From Microbacterium sp. 70-16 (GTDB lineage: Bacteria; Actinomycetota; Actinomycetes; Actinomycetales; Microbacteriaceae), in NCBI RefSeq assembly GCF_001898315.1, contig NZ_MKTQ01000014.1:223087-287086 (forward strand): DNA of 64,000 bases, given 5' to 3'. Below the pieces are notes generated by a model. The model worked only from the letters and a program-made list of their open reading frames with translations, was not told the origin of the DNA and did not search any database. Of the stretch, positions 25,046-34,358 are shown one piece after another. Positions within the stretch are counted from its first letter, which is position 1, and each line of letters starts with the position of its first letter. The position numbers were made by a program, and so were the translations under genes.

Positions 25046-26388
25046 CCAACGCCCGCGAGGCCGCGCACGGTCAGAACGGCGGGGTATCGGGCAGGAGTGG
25101 GTTCCGCTCGAAGCCGTCGCAAGAACTCCTGCGCGGCTCGTGTTTCCTCCCGCGCGGGCGCGGTCGTTCCGAAGCCTGTGGGTGAGATCAGCTGAACCGT
25201 GCCGTCTTTCCGGCGCCGGTAGCGGAAGCGTGACTTCTCCTTGAACTGATTCTCGGCGGAGCAGAACGGATGCAGATTGCCGATCTCGGTCGGGCCGCGG
25301 GTGGATCCGTGGAACGCGTCCCAGTGGTCGACGTCGGTGTCGGCTGCGGGATGTCGGCATCCATCGCGGGTGCAGGTGCCGTGGACCAGCAGCAGCCACT
25401 CGCGCTGCTGGCGGGTCGCGGCACGAAAGCGGCGATCCATGTCGAGCGCGACGCCCGTCACGGGATCGGTGACGACACGCGTGAACTTCCCGGCTTCGAG
25501 CAGCATCCGCACCGCCGTCACTCTGTCGACGGGCTCGCCGGTATCCAACCTCGGGCACTCGTTCAGGTCGGGCGCGCCGTCAGGCACCGGCAAGTCACGT
25601 CGCACCGAGGCCTGTGCGGCGGGGGAGAGCACATCCAAAGGGACAGTGGCGAACACTTTGACCTTGGCCGCAGTTGGTGTACCGGTACCACGAAGCCATG
25701 CCGTCGCGATGTCCGCGCGAATCTGGTCGCGCGTCCGACCCGCGCGGTCCCGGCGGGACGTGTGCTTCGCCGTCGACGTCAGGCGACGGAAGATCGCGCG
25801 TGCCTCGGCGGCATCCGTCAGCAGATGCACCCAGGCCATGCCGGCCTGCTCAGGCTGCAGGCAGACCGTACGCTTCTCGCGTGCCCGCGCGTGCTCAGTG
25901 GCGGGATCGCTGGGCGCGAGGCGCTCGGCCAGCCGCCGGGCCCTCGAGCGGAATGCGCCCGACGTGAGCTCACCGGCGATGGCGGCGAGCTTCGCATCGA
26001 AGGCGGCAACTGCCTTCACCGAATCCGCGGTGAATCGGGGCAGGAGATCGATGGCTGACTCGACCTGGGCGAGGGTCGCGAGACCTTCCCGCGCGCATTC
26101 CCAAAGCTGAGGCAGTCGTGCGGATGCCTCATCGGCGAGGAACACGAGGTTGCGTACGGCGTTCTCGGAGAGCTGGAATCGCGCCGCCGCCTCCATGACC
26201 GCACAGCGCTCCGCCGTCGCTACAGGGTCGTCATCGTTCGGGAGAGCATAGATATGCGGGGCTCGGCGTGCGAACCCGATCGCGTCAGCAAGGGCGACCG
26301 CCCGTTGCGCCGCCTCACGGTTCAGAACGTACTGAGAGCGCGTGACCGCACCGAAGAGCAGACCGAGAGCGGCCGTCAGGAGCGTCAT
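24877..26388 (-). CDS. DUF222-HNH endonuclease-like protein with frameshifted 3' end
   Basis: The 503-residue reading has an N-terminal DUF222 helical domain (about residues 20-290) and a C-terminal HNH nuclease motif (CTRDGCRHPAADTDVDHWDAFH, then NLHPFCSAENQFKEK near residue 380). These are abundant, multi-copy actinobacterial proteins thought to be nicking nucleases, some resembling 13E12 repeat proteins. After RAEPTPARYP the frame continues for about 65 low-quality residues opposite the DUF6226 gene. Removing one C from the CCCC run at 25081-25084 would give RYPPF and a stop at 25071, the usual end of this family. The true protein probably ended there. Confidence 0.75.
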   Translation of the reverse strand: MTLLTAALGLLFGAVTRSQYVLNREAAQRAVALADAIGFARRAPHIYALPNDDDPVATAERCAVMEAAARFQLSENAVRNLVFLADEASARLPQLWECAREGLATLAQVESAIDLLPRFTADSVKAVAAFDAKLAAIAGELTSGAFRSRARRLAERLAPSDPATEHARAREKRTVCLQPEQAGMAWVHLLTDAAEARAIFRRLTSTAKHTSRRDRAGRTRDQIRADIATAWLRGTGTPTAAKVKVFATVPLDVLSPAAQASVRRDLPVPDGAPDLNECPRLDTGEPVDRVTAVRMLLEAGKFTRVVTDPVTGVALDMDRRFRAATRQQREWLLLVHGTCTRDGCRHPAADTDVDHWDAFHGSTRGPTEIGNLHPFCSAENQFKEKSRFRYRRRKDGTVQLISPTGFGTTAPAREETRAAQEFLRRLRAEPTPARYPAVLTVRGLAGVGQRPSGVAGQGSQFPSALAAATESSVARARASTSGGTSSARDWPLRWLPPSSARRR

Positions 26389-26429
26389 CTCAGCGAAGTC
26401 TTAGAGCTGGCACCGGTAGCGTGGACAGC

Positions 26430-27737
26430 ATGACCGACGGCTCTGTGACCGACGCCCTCCCCGAAGTCGTGCGTGTCGCCCGCGACCTGATCCGCTTCGA
26501 TACGACGAACTACGGCGAGGGCCGCGCGCACGGCGAGCGCGAAGCCGCCGAGTACGTCGGTGCGTACCTGCAGGCACTCGGGCTCACACCGGAGTACTAC
26601 GAGCCCATCCCGCGCCGCACCAACGTGATGGCGCGGGTCCCGGGACGCAACAAGAGCAAGCCCGCACTCGTCGTGCACGGCCACCTCGATGTCGTCCCGG
26701 CTGTGGCGGACGACTGGAGCGTTGACCCCTTCGCCGGCGAGATCCGCGACGGCATGCTTTGGGGGCGCGGAGCCGTCGACATGAAGGACATGGATGCCAT
26801 GATCCTGACCTCCGTCGCCGACCTGCTGCGCGCGGGGGAGCAGCCCGAGCGCGACCTCGTCCTCGCGTTCTTCGCCGACGAGGAGAACGGCGGCGTCGAG
26901 GGTTCGCAGCTGGTCGTGCGCGACCGGCCGGAGTGGTTCGCCGGAGCCACCGAAGCGATCAGCGAAGTCGGCGGCTACTCGATCGGCGTGGGCGAGCGCC
27001 GCGCGTACCTGCTACAGGTGGGCGAAAAGGCCCTCATCTGGCTGCGCCTGCGCGCCCGCGGGACGGCCGGTCACGGCAGCCGTTTCCACCCCGACAACGC
27101 CGTCACGCGGCTCGCCGAGGCTGTGTCGGCTCTGGGCCGCAGCGCCTGGCCGCTCGAGCTGACGGAGACGACGCGGCAGACCGTCGAGGGGCTCGCAGCA
27201 CTGTGCGGGGTGGATGCCTCTGACCCTGACGCCGTCGCGGCGGAGACCGGCCCGGCATCCGGGTTCCTGCGGTCGACCTTCCGCACCACGACCAACCCCA
27301 CGGGCCTGACCGCCGGCTACAAGCACAACGTGATCCCGGACGCGGCCGTCGCGACGATCGACGTGCGCACCCTGCCCGGGCAGGAAGACCGCGTGCTCGC
27401 GGAGATCCAGCGCATCGTCGGCGATGACGTCGTCGTCGAGATCAGCCACCGCGACATCGGCCTGGAGGTGCCCTTCGCCGGCGAACTGGTCGAAGCCATG
27501 GTCGGTGCACTCGACCGGCACGACCCCGGAGTGCCCGTCGTGCCGTACCTGATGGGCGGCGGCACCGACAACAAGGCCCTCGCCGAGCTGGGAATTGCCG
27601 GATACGGCTTCGCTCCGTTGCGCCTGCCGGCAGACCTGGACTTCACCGGTATGTTCCATGGAGTCGACGAGCGTGTTCCGCTCGACGCCCTCGTCTTCGG
27701 GCAGCGCGTACTGACCGATCTGCTCCGCACCTACTGA
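26430..27737 (+). CDS. M20-family metallopeptidase
   Basis: The 435-residue enzyme has the zinc-binding motifs VVHGHLDVVP (His/Asp), GRGAVDMKDMDA (bridging Asp) and FFADEENGGVEG (catalytic Glu-Glu). An inserted dimerisation domain contains GTAGHGSRFHPDNAVTRL. It is the dipeptidase/acyl-amino-acid hydrolase branch (M20/M25/M40), cytosolic, and the substrate is unknown. The ATG at 26430 lies 7 bases after TAGCGT; an in-frame GTG at 26421 overlaps that hexamer and is less likely. Confidence 0.9.
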   Translation: MTDGSVTDALPEVVRVARDLIRFDTTNYGEGRAHGEREAAEYVGAYLQALGLTPEYYEPIPRRTNVMARVPGRNKSKPALVVHGHLDVVPAVADDWSVDPFAGEIRDGMLWGRGAVDMKDMDAMILTSVADLLRAGEQPERDLVLAFFADEENGGVEGSQLVVRDRPEWFAGATEAISEVGGYSIGVGERRAYLLQVGEKALIWLRLRARGTAGHGSRFHPDNAVTRLAEAVSALGRSAWPLELTETTRQTVEGLAALCGVDASDPDAVAAETGPASGFLRSTFRTTTNPTGLTAGYKHNVIPDAAVATIDVRTLPGQEDRVLAEIQRIVGDDVVVEISHRDIGLEVPFAGELVEAMVGALDRHDPGVPVVPYLMGGGTDNKALAELGIAGYGFAPLRLPADLDFTGMFHGVDERVPLDALVFGQRVLTDLLRTY

Positions 27738-27758
27738 CCCGCCGCTGGAAAGGCCCCC

Positions 27759-28589
27759 ATGCTGTTCGACGCGATCATCCTCGGCATCGTGCAGGGACTC
27801 ACCGAGTTCCTGCCGATCTCTTCGAGCGCGCACCTGCGCATCGTCGGCGAGTTCCTGCCCTCCGCAGTGGACCCCGGGGCGACCTTCACCGCGATCACCC
27901 AGATCGGCACCGAACTGGCGGTGCTCGTCTACTTCTGGAAGCGGATCGTCCGCATCATCGGGCGCTGGTTCCGCTCCCTGACCGGCTCGGTGCCGCGCAA
28001 CGACCCCGACGCCCGGATGGGCTGGATCGTCATCATCGGAACGATCCCGATCGGCATCCTGGGTTTCCTCTTCCAGGACGTCATCCGCGACACGTTCCGA
28101 AACCTCTGGCTCGTCGCCATCGTGCTGATCGGGTTCGGCCTCATCCTCGGCGCAGCGGATGCCCTCGGACGCCGCACGCGCAACGAGGAAGACCTCACGT
28201 ACCGCCACGGCCTCGCGCTCGGGCTCGCGCAGTCCCTGGCCCTCATCCCGGGCGTCTCCCGCTCCGGCGCCACGACGACGATGGGTCTCGCCCTCGGCTA
28301 CACGCGTCCCGCAGCGGCCGAGGTAGCGTTCCTGCTCGCCGTGCCCGCGGTCTTCGGCAGCGGCGTCTACGAGCTGTACCACGCCATCTCGAACCCCGGC
28401 GAGGCGGTCTTCACGGGTGTCGAGACCGCCGTCGCGACGGGCATCGCCTTCGTCGTGGGCCTCGCCGTGATCGCGTTCCTGATGCAGTACCTCAAGCGCG
28501 GCAGCTTCCTGCCGTTCGTGATCTACCGCGTCGTCCTCGGCATCGTGCTCATCATCCTGCTGAGCCTGGGCGTGCTGCAGGCGTACTGA
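27759..28589 (+). CDS. uppP: Undecaprenyl-diphosphatase (BacA/UppP)
   Basis: The 276-residue membrane enzyme recycles undecaprenyl diphosphate to the monophosphate for peptidoglycan and wall-polymer export. Catalytic signatures are GIVQGLTEFLPISSSAHL at residues 5-22 and PGVSRSGATTTMGLALG near residue 165. About seven or eight hydrophobic segments are visible, and the length is normal. It follows the M20 gene by 21 bases with GGAAAGG upstream. Loss usually raises bacitracin sensitivity in other bacteria. Confidence 0.95.
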   Translation: MLFDAIILGIVQGLTEFLPISSSAHLRIVGEFLPSAVDPGATFTAITQIGTELAVLVYFWKRIVRIIGRWFRSLTGSVPRNDPDARMGWIVIIGTIPIGILGFLFQDVIRDTFRNLWLVAIVLIGFGLILGAADALGRRTRNEEDLTYRHGLALGLAQSLALIPGVSRSGATTTMGLALGYTRPAAAEVAFLLAVPAVFGSGVYELYHAISNPGEAVFTGVETAVATGIAFVVGLAVIAFLMQYLKRGSFLPFVIYRVVLGIVLIILLSLGVLQAY

Positions 28590-28601
28590 CGCCGCCAGCG
28601 G

Positions 28602-29468
28602 CTACTGACGGCGCGGGCTGTCGGGACCCTTCGAACCGGGGCCCTCGCCGCCGCGGCGGAGGTACCGCTCGAACTCCTGCGCGATCGCGTCGCCCGACGC
28701 TTCGGGGGAGTCCCACGTGTCGCGGGTCTGCTCGAGCTGGTGGATGTACTCCGTCATCTCCTCGTCGTCCGAGGCGGCGGCGTCGATCGAGGCCTCCCAG
28801 GCCAGCGACTCGGCCGGCAGCTCGCCGCGGGGGATGACGGCGCCGGTGAGCTCGGTCAGTCGGTCGAGAAGCGCGAGCGTCGCCTTGGGCGACGGCGTGT
28901 GCCCGGCGACATAGTGCGGAACGCTCGCCCAGAGCGCGGCACACGGGATGCCCGCGGCTTCGGCCGCCGCGGAGACGACCGTGAGGATGCCCGCGGGGCC
29001 TTCGTAGGTGGGCTTCTCGAGGCCCAGCGCCGCGCGCAGCTTGTCGTTCTCGCTGCCCGCGAAGACCGAGATCGGCCGCGTGTGCGGCACATCCGACATC
29101 ATCGAGCCGAGCGCGATGAGACCCGTGATGTCTTCGCGCAGTGCCGCGTCGATCAGTTCGGCCGCGAAAGCCTGCCACGCTCGCGCCGGCTCGACGCCCG
29201 ACAGCAGCCACAGCCGGGTGCCGTCACTCGGGTGCAGCGGGCGCCACAGCGTGGCATCCGGCCAGACCAGTCGGCGCGAGCCGTCGGCATCCAACCGCAC
29301 CTGCGGCCGCGTGTACTGGTAGTCGAAGTAGAGCTCGGGATCGACGGCGAACACCTCGCGGTACGCGCCGGATTCACGCAGGTGCGCGATGGCCGCCGAT
29401 GCCGCTTCGCCGGCATCGTTCCAGCCGTCGAAAGCGACCACGAGCACCCGCTGACCCAGTTCTTCCAC
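28602..29468 (-). CDS. PAC2-family protein (proteasome assembly chaperone-like)
   Basis: The 288-residue protein begins VEELGQRVLVVAFDGWNDAGEAASAAI, the PAC2 fold opening, and keeps VVSAAAEAAGIPCAALWASVPHYVAGHTPSP. The C-terminal 60 residues are acidic and helical. The family name comes from eukaryotic 20S assembly factors, but in actinobacteria the role is unknown. No proteasome gene is present in this window. The GTG start at 29466-29468 has AGGAG just upstream; a longer frame to 30290 is antisense to the HAD gene. Confidence 0.85.
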   Translation of the reverse strand: MEELGQRVLVVAFDGWNDAGEAASAAIAHLRESGAYREVFAVDPELYFDYQYTRPQVRLDADGSRRLVWPDATLWRPLHPSDGTRLWLLSGVEPARAWQAFAAELIDAALREDITGLIALGSMMSDVPHTRPISVFAGSENDKLRAALGLEKPTYEGPAGILTVVSAAAEAAGIPCAALWASVPHYVAGHTPSPKATLALLDRLTELTGAVIPRGELPAESLAWEASIDAAASDDEEMTEYIHQLEQTRDTWDSPEASGDAIAQEFERYLRRGGEGPGSKGPDSPRRQ

Positions 29469-29591
29469 ATCTCTCCTCTGGTGCGCGAACCGTTCCCTAC
29501 ACGATACGCGTCGACCGCCGCGCGCGGGCCGCGCCTCCGGAGACGCCCGGGCGACCCGTGGCCGCGCCCCTCGACGCCGTAGCATGGAACG

Positions 29592-30311
29592 ATGTCCTCC
29601 TCCGGCCTCGCGCCCGACTCCGCGCCCGCCGCCGCTCCCGTCCTGCCCGCGGCCGTGTTGTGGGACATGGACGGCACGATCGTCGACACGGAGCCGTTCT
29701 GGATGGCCGCCGAGGGTGACCTGGTCACGAGCTTCGGCGGCACCTGGACGCACGAGCAGGCGCTCACCCTTGTCGGGCAGGGTCTGGAGACCTCCGCGGC
29801 GATCCTGCAGGAGGCAGGCGTGCGCATGTCCGTCCCCGAGATCATCGACACCCTCACTGCCCGCGTGCAGGAGATCCTCGATGAGAAGGGACCGCCGCTG
29901 CGCCCCGGGGCCGTCGAGCTGCTGACCGCACTGAGCGAAGCGGGCGTGCGCTGCGCCCTCGTGACGATGTCGCTGCGGCGCATGGCGGAGCAGGTCGTAT
30001 CGGCGCTGCCGAGCGGCCTGTTCGAGCTCATCGTCGGAGGCGACCAGGTCACGCGGCCAAAGCCGTTCCCGGATGCCTACCTGCAGGCCTGCGCGGGCCT
30101 GGACATCGACCCCGCCACCGCCGTCGCGATCGAGGATTCGCCCACGGGGGTGCGCGCCGCCGTTGCCGCCGGCATCCCGACGATCGGCGTGCCCCTGTTG
30201 GTCTCGCTCGTCGGCACCGGTGCGCACGCGGTCTGGCCGACGCTCGCGGGCCGCACTCCTGATGACATCGCCGCCTTCCACGCGGCGCACGGCGCGAAAG
30301 GCCGCGAATGA
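29592..30311 (+). CDS. HAD-superfamily phosphatase (subfamily IA)
   Basis: The 239-residue protein has VLWDMDGTIVDTEPFWM (nucleophile Asp), VTMSLRRM (motif II) and RPKPFPDAYLQA with AIEDSPTGVRAA (motifs III/IV). It is a beta-phosphoglucomutase/phosphoglycolate-phosphatase-like enzyme; the substrate is not assignable. The first 18 residues are Ala/Pro-rich. ATG 29592 lies 6 bases after TAGCAT, and the stop overlaps trmI in ATGA. Confidence 0.87.
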   Translation: MSSSGLAPDSAPAAAPVLPAAVLWDMDGTIVDTEPFWMAAEGDLVTSFGGTWTHEQALTLVGQGLETSAAILQEAGVRMSVPEIIDTLTARVQEILDEKGPPLRPGAVELLTALSEAGVRCALVTMSLRRMAEQVVSALPSGLFELIVGGDQVTRPKPFPDAYLQACAGLDIDPATAVAIEDSPTGVRAAVAAGIPTIGVPLLVSLVGTGAHAVWPTLAGRTPDDIAAFHAAHGAKGRE

Positions 30312-31369
30312 CCACTGACCTCACCCCAGGCGACCCGGGCACCGACCTGCGACCGAGCGGCCCGTTCCGACTCGGCGACCGCGTGCAGCTGACCGGCCCG
30401 AAGGGGCGCCTGCACACCGTGACCCTGCGCGAGGGCGGCGAGCTGCACACGCACCACGGCGTCCTCAAGCACGAGCAGATCATCGGCCAGCCCGACGGGT
30501 CGGTGCACACCAACTCCGGCGGCCACGAGTACCTCGCACTGCGCCCGCTGCTACGCGACTTCGTCATGTCGATGCCGCGCGGCGCGGCCATCGTGTACCC
30601 GAAGGATGCCGCGCAGATCCTGGCATCCGCCGACATCTTCCCCGGCGCGACGGTCGTCGAAGCCGGTGTCGGCTCGGGCGCGCTGTCGATGTGGCTGCTG
30701 CGCGCGATCGGACCGAGCGGACGGCTCGTGTCGTTCGAGCGCCGCGATGAGTTCGCGCAGGTCGCCCAGGCCAACGTCGAGACGTTCCTCGGCCACTACC
30801 CGGACGCGTGGCAGGTCGTCGTCGGCGACCTCGTCGAGCAGCTGCCGACCGTCACCGAGCCCGGATCGGTCGACCGCGTCGTCCTCGACATGCTGGCGCC
30901 GTGGGAGTGCATCGACGCCGTCGCCGACGTGCTGACTCCCGGCGGCGTCGTGCTCTGCTACATCGCGACAGCCACCCAGCTCAGTCGCGTCGCGGAGTAC
31001 ATCCGCGGCACGGGTCTGTTCACCGAGCCGGAGGCGACCGAGACGATGGTGCGCGGCTGGCACGTCGAGGGTCTCGCCGTGCGACCCGACCACCGCATGG
31101 TCGCGCACACCGGGTTCCTGATCACGGCACGCCGGCTCGCGCCGGGCGCGGTGCCGCCCGATGTGCGCAAGCGCGCGCTCAAGAAGCCCAGCTACGCCGA
31201 CTCGGACGTCGAGGTGTGGACCCCCGGCGCCGTCGGCGACCGCGAGATCACCGACAAGAACCTCCGCAAGCGCGTACGTGAAGCGCAGCGCGCCGTCGAC
31301 GGCGCGCGCGTGGCATCCGGCACCGGGGCGACCGACGACGAGGACGGCGCACTCGGCGACGTAGACTGA
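30308..31369 (+). CDS. trmI: tRNA (adenine-58-N1)-methyltransferase TrmI
   Basis: The 353-residue enzyme methylates A58 in the T loop of tRNAs. It has the N-terminal beta-barrel (FRLGDRVQLTGPKGRLHTVTL) and a Rossmann SAM site (VVEAGVGSGALSMWLLRAIG). VVLDMLAPWECIDA supplies the catalytic DMLxPW motif. A basic C-terminal tail (about residues 290-353) is longer than in archaeal enzymes. In many actinobacteria the Mpa-Dop-Pup-proteasome genes follow; here the next gene is an FKBP-like lipoprotein 4 bases on. Confidence 0.93.
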   Translation: MTTDLTPGDPGTDLRPSGPFRLGDRVQLTGPKGRLHTVTLREGGELHTHHGVLKHEQIIGQPDGSVHTNSGGHEYLALRPLLRDFVMSMPRGAAIVYPKDAAQILASADIFPGATVVEAGVGSGALSMWLLRAIGPSGRLVSFERRDEFAQVAQANVETFLGHYPDAWQVVVGDLVEQLPTVTEPGSVDRVVLDMLAPWECIDAVADVLTPGGVVLCYIATATQLSRVAEYIRGTGLFTEPEATETMVRGWHVEGLAVRPDHRMVAHTGFLITARRLAPGAVPPDVRKRALKKPSYADSDVEVWTPGAVGDREITDKNLRKRVREAQRAVDGARVASGTGATDDEDGALGDVD

Positions 31370-31373
31370 TCCG

Positions 31374-32288
31374 GTGCATCGGATCCCTGCTGTCCTCGCC
31401 GTTCTCGGCCTGTCCGCGCTGACCCTCGTCGCCTGCTCGTCAGGGCCGGCCGTCGCGTCGTGCGAGCGGGCCACGTCCGACGCCTCGGTGCTCGACTTCG
31501 CGCAGGCCTCGGGCGACTTCGGATCGCCCGCGCTGACGCTTGAGGCCCCCGTCTACGTCGACGAGACGACGTTCACCGACCAGGTCGTCGGCGACGGGAT
31601 GCGCGTCACGAGCGACGCGCAGGATGTCGTGTTCAGCGTCTCGTTCGTCAACGGTGCGACGGGGGCGGCGATCCTCTCGTCGGGCACGCAGGTGCAGGCT
31701 CTCTCGACGTGGCGCGACAACTACGACGGCCTCGCGCAGATGATGTCGTGCGCGACCGAGGGCTCGCGCGTGGTCGGTGCGATCCCCGCGTCCGACGTCT
31801 CCGAGGCGGCCGCCACGCAGCTGGGCATTACGGCCGACCAGTCGGTCGTCGTCGTCCTCGACCTGCAGAAGGTGTATCTGGCCGCGGCTGACGGCACGCC
31901 GCAGTACAACGACCGCCGCGGGATGCCCTCGGTCGTCCTCGCGCCCGACGGACGCCCGGGCGTCATCGTGCCCGACTCGGCTGCACCGAGCGAGCTGGCC
32001 GTCGAGGTGCTCAAGAAGGGCGACGGCACCCAGATCACCGATGCCGACACGGTCCGCGTGCACGTGACCGCGGTCAACTGGAACACGCGCGAAGTCATCT
32101 CCTCGACGTGGGAGGACGGCGCCACTCAGGCGGTCACCGCGTCGTCCAGCACGCCCTACGCGCCGGAACTCGTCGGTGAGACGGTCGGCTCACAGCTGCT
32201 CGTCGTCTCACCCGGCGCCACCGACACCGACGCGGCCACGGTCTACGTCGTGGACATCATCGGCATCGACACGCCGACCGCGCAGTAG
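31374..32288 (+). CDS. FKBP-type peptidyl-prolyl isomerase-like lipoprotein
   Basis: The 304-residue protein has a signal peptide ending in a lipobox (LTLVAC, lipidated Cys at residue 21). It should therefore be anchored outside the membrane. The C-terminal third (from about residue 215) shows an FKBP-like pattern: VRVHVTAVNWNTREVISSTWEDG, then LVGETVGSQLLVVSPGATD. The middle region has no recognised domain. GTG 31374 lies 6 bases after TAGACT (31362-31367). Such a gene commonly sits upstream of pafB. Confidence 0.82.
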   Translation: MHRIPAVLAVLGLSALTLVACSSGPAVASCERATSDASVLDFAQASGDFGSPALTLEAPVYVDETTFTDQVVGDGMRVTSDAQDVVFSVSFVNGATGAAILSSGTQVQALSTWRDNYDGLAQMMSCATEGSRVVGAIPASDVSEAAATQLGITADQSVVVVLDLQKVYLAAADGTPQYNDRRGMPSVVLAPDGRPGVIVPDSAAPSELAVEVLKKGDGTQITDADTVRVHVTAVNWNTREVISSTWEDGATQAVTASSSTPYAPELVGETVGSQLLVVSPGATDTDAATVYVVDIIGIDTPTAQ

Positions 32289-32338
32289 TCCGGCGCGGGC
32301 GCGGGCCCGACGCACGTGCCTGACCATAGGATGGGCGG

Positions 32339-33331
32339 GTGGCTACCGAGACGACTCGCACCGCTCCCGAAGAGCGGCTGGTCAACCTCGTCGTCGCCCT
32401 CATGGCGACCGAGCCGGGGCTGACGAAGGACACGATCCTCTCGTCGGTCGCGGGCTACCGCGAGCAGAGCTCGGCGGGTGCCTCGAAGGACGCGCTGGAG
32501 AAGATGTTCGAGCGCGACAAGCAGACGCTGCGCTCCCTCGGCATCCAGGTCGAGACGATCGGCGACTATGCCGACCCCGATGACCTGCGCGAAGCCCGGT
32601 ACCGCATCCCGACGGCGGAGTACGAGCTGCCCGCCGACATCGAGTTCACGCCCGCCGAACTCGCGGTGCTGAACCTGGCCGGCGGTGTCTGGAGCGAGAG
32701 CTCGATGTCGGCCGATGCACGCAGTGGGCTGCGCAAGATCCGCGCCCTCGGCATCGACGTCGACGCGCCCATCATCGGCTACTCGCCGCGCATCAACCTG
32801 CGCGACAGCGCGTTCGTGCCGCTGCAGCGGGCGATCGAGCAGGGGCGCGTCGTGTCGTTCGCGTACCTGAAGGCGGGGGAGGATGCCTCGAAGCGCCGCC
32901 GCATCCGGCCCCTCGCCCTCGTCGACTACGAAGCGCGCTGGCACGTGTACGGCTTCGATCTGGAGCAGGATGCCCCGCGCACCTTTCTGCTGTCGCGCAT
33001 CGTCTCTGACATCGAGATCACCAAGACCGCGTTCGACCTCGCCGAGCGCGAGGGAGCGGGGGAGCGGGCCCTGGCTGGGCTGGCGGAGGTCGCGGCACGG
33101 CAGCAGGCGCTGCTCGAGGTCGAACCCGGCACCGAGGCCGCCCTTCGGCTCAGCCGTCGTGCGGCGCCCGCCGAGCAGGGCATCCGCGTGCCGTACGTCG
33201 ATCTGCACATCTTCGCCGATGAACTCGCGTCGTACGGACCGGAAGTCCGCGTGGTCGAGCCCGCCGACCTGCGGGGTGCCGTGATCGCGCGGCTGCAGCG
33301 GGTTCTCGACGCGCACGGAGGACACGCATGA
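32339..33331 (+). CDS. pafB: WYL-domain transcription factor PafB
   Basis: The 330-residue protein has an N-terminal winged helix (residues 8-75), a WYL domain (RVVSFAYLKAGEDASKRRRIRPLALVDYEARWHVYGFDL) and a WCX C-terminal extension. With PafC it forms the activator of the RecA-independent DNA-damage response in mycobacteria. Start is GTG 32339, 6 bases after TAGGAT. It overlaps pafC in ATGA. No pafA or proteasome genes accompany it here. Confidence 0.9.
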   Translation: MATETTRTAPEERLVNLVVALMATEPGLTKDTILSSVAGYREQSSAGASKDALEKMFERDKQTLRSLGIQVETIGDYADPDDLREARYRIPTAEYELPADIEFTPAELAVLNLAGGVWSESSMSADARSGLRKIRALGIDVDAPIIGYSPRINLRDSAFVPLQRAIEQGRVVSFAYLKAGEDASKRRRIRPLALVDYEARWHVYGFDLEQDAPRTFLLSRIVSDIEITKTAFDLAEREGAGERALAGLAEVAARQQALLEVEPGTEAALRLSRRAAPAEQGIRVPYVDLHIFADELASYGPEVRVVEPADLRGAVIARLQRVLDAHGGHA

Positions 33332-34281
33332 CCCGGCCGCTCGTCGCCACCGATCGCGCAGCGCTGATTCTGCAGCTCGTGCCGTATCTGATCGGCAAGG
33401 GCGAAGTCTCCGTCGCCGAAGCAGCGGCAGACTTCGACGTGTCCGTCGATCAGATGCGCGGCATGGTCGAGAAGCTCACCGTCATCGGCTTGCCCGGTGA
33501 CGGCGGCTTCTGGCAGATGGCCAACGACCTGTTCGACATCGACTGGGACCTCCTCGACGAGCAGGACCTCATCGTCATCACCAACGCCGTCGGGCTCGAG
33601 CGCACGCCGCGGCTCAGCGCGCGCGAAGCCGCCGCACTGCTCGCGGGACTGCAGGTCGCCGCGTCGTTGCCCGGTGTCGGCGACAGCGGCATCGTGCAGG
33701 GGCTGCTCGCCAAGCTCGCCCGCGGTGCCTCGAGTGCCCCGGCCGACGTCATCGTGGCCCCCGAAGCGGTCGACGAGGTGCGCGTCGCCGTCGCCGATGC
33801 CCTGCAGCGCGGTGTCGCCCTTTCGTTCACGTACCGCGCCCCGGATGCCGCGGCCACGACCCGCACCGTCGACCCGGTGAAGGTGCACATCGCGAACGGC
33901 CAGTGGTACCTGCAGGGCTGGTGCCACCTGCGTGACGCGATGCGCACGTTCCACCTCGATCGTGTGTCAGACGTGCGGCTGACCGACGTCGCCATCACGC
34001 ACGCGGCCGAGACCGTGCCTGACCTCTTCGAATCGGCGCCGTCAGACGTCGAGGTCGAGGTGCGCTACCGCGTCGGGGCGGCACCCCTGCTCGCGGACTA
34101 CATCGTGGTGGATGCCACGGAGCACGATGGCGTGCGCAGCGGCGGCATCCGGCTCGGCGACGCGCGCAGCCTCAAGCGCATCGCCGCGCGCCTCGGCGGC
34201 GAACTCGAGGTCGTCGGCCCCGCCGACGTGCGCGAGGCGACCGCCGCATGGGCGCGCGCGGGTCTCGAACTCTATCGCTGA
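33328..34281 (+). CDS. pafC: WYL-domain transcription factor PafC
   Basis: The 317-residue second half of the PafBC pair has an N-terminal helix-turn-helix (SVAEAAADFDVSVDQMRGMVEKL). Its WYL domain contains ALSFTYRAPDAAATTRTVDPVKVHIANGQWYLQGWC, followed by a C-terminal WCX region. The four-base overlap with pafB implies coupled translation of a heterodimer. The same order pafB-pafC-tatA-tatC-helY is found in M. tuberculosis. Confidence 0.9.
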   Translation: MTRPLVATDRAALILQLVPYLIGKGEVSVAEAAADFDVSVDQMRGMVEKLTVIGLPGDGGFWQMANDLFDIDWDLLDEQDLIVITNAVGLERTPRLSAREAAALLAGLQVAASLPGVGDSGIVQGLLAKLARGASSAPADVIVAPEAVDEVRVAVADALQRGVALSFTYRAPDAAATTRTVDPVKVHIANGQWYLQGWCHLRDAMRTFHLDRVSDVRLTDVAITHAAETVPDLFESAPSDVEVEVRYRVGAAPLLADYIVVDATEHDGVRSGGIRLGDARSLKRIAARLGGELEVVGPADVREATAAWARAGLELYR

Positions 34282-34358
34282 CGCGCCACGCGCGCACTGC
34301 CGTGACCGTGCGAGGCGGCGGGTAGACTTGTCGCAAGCTTTCCGACAAAGGGGACACA

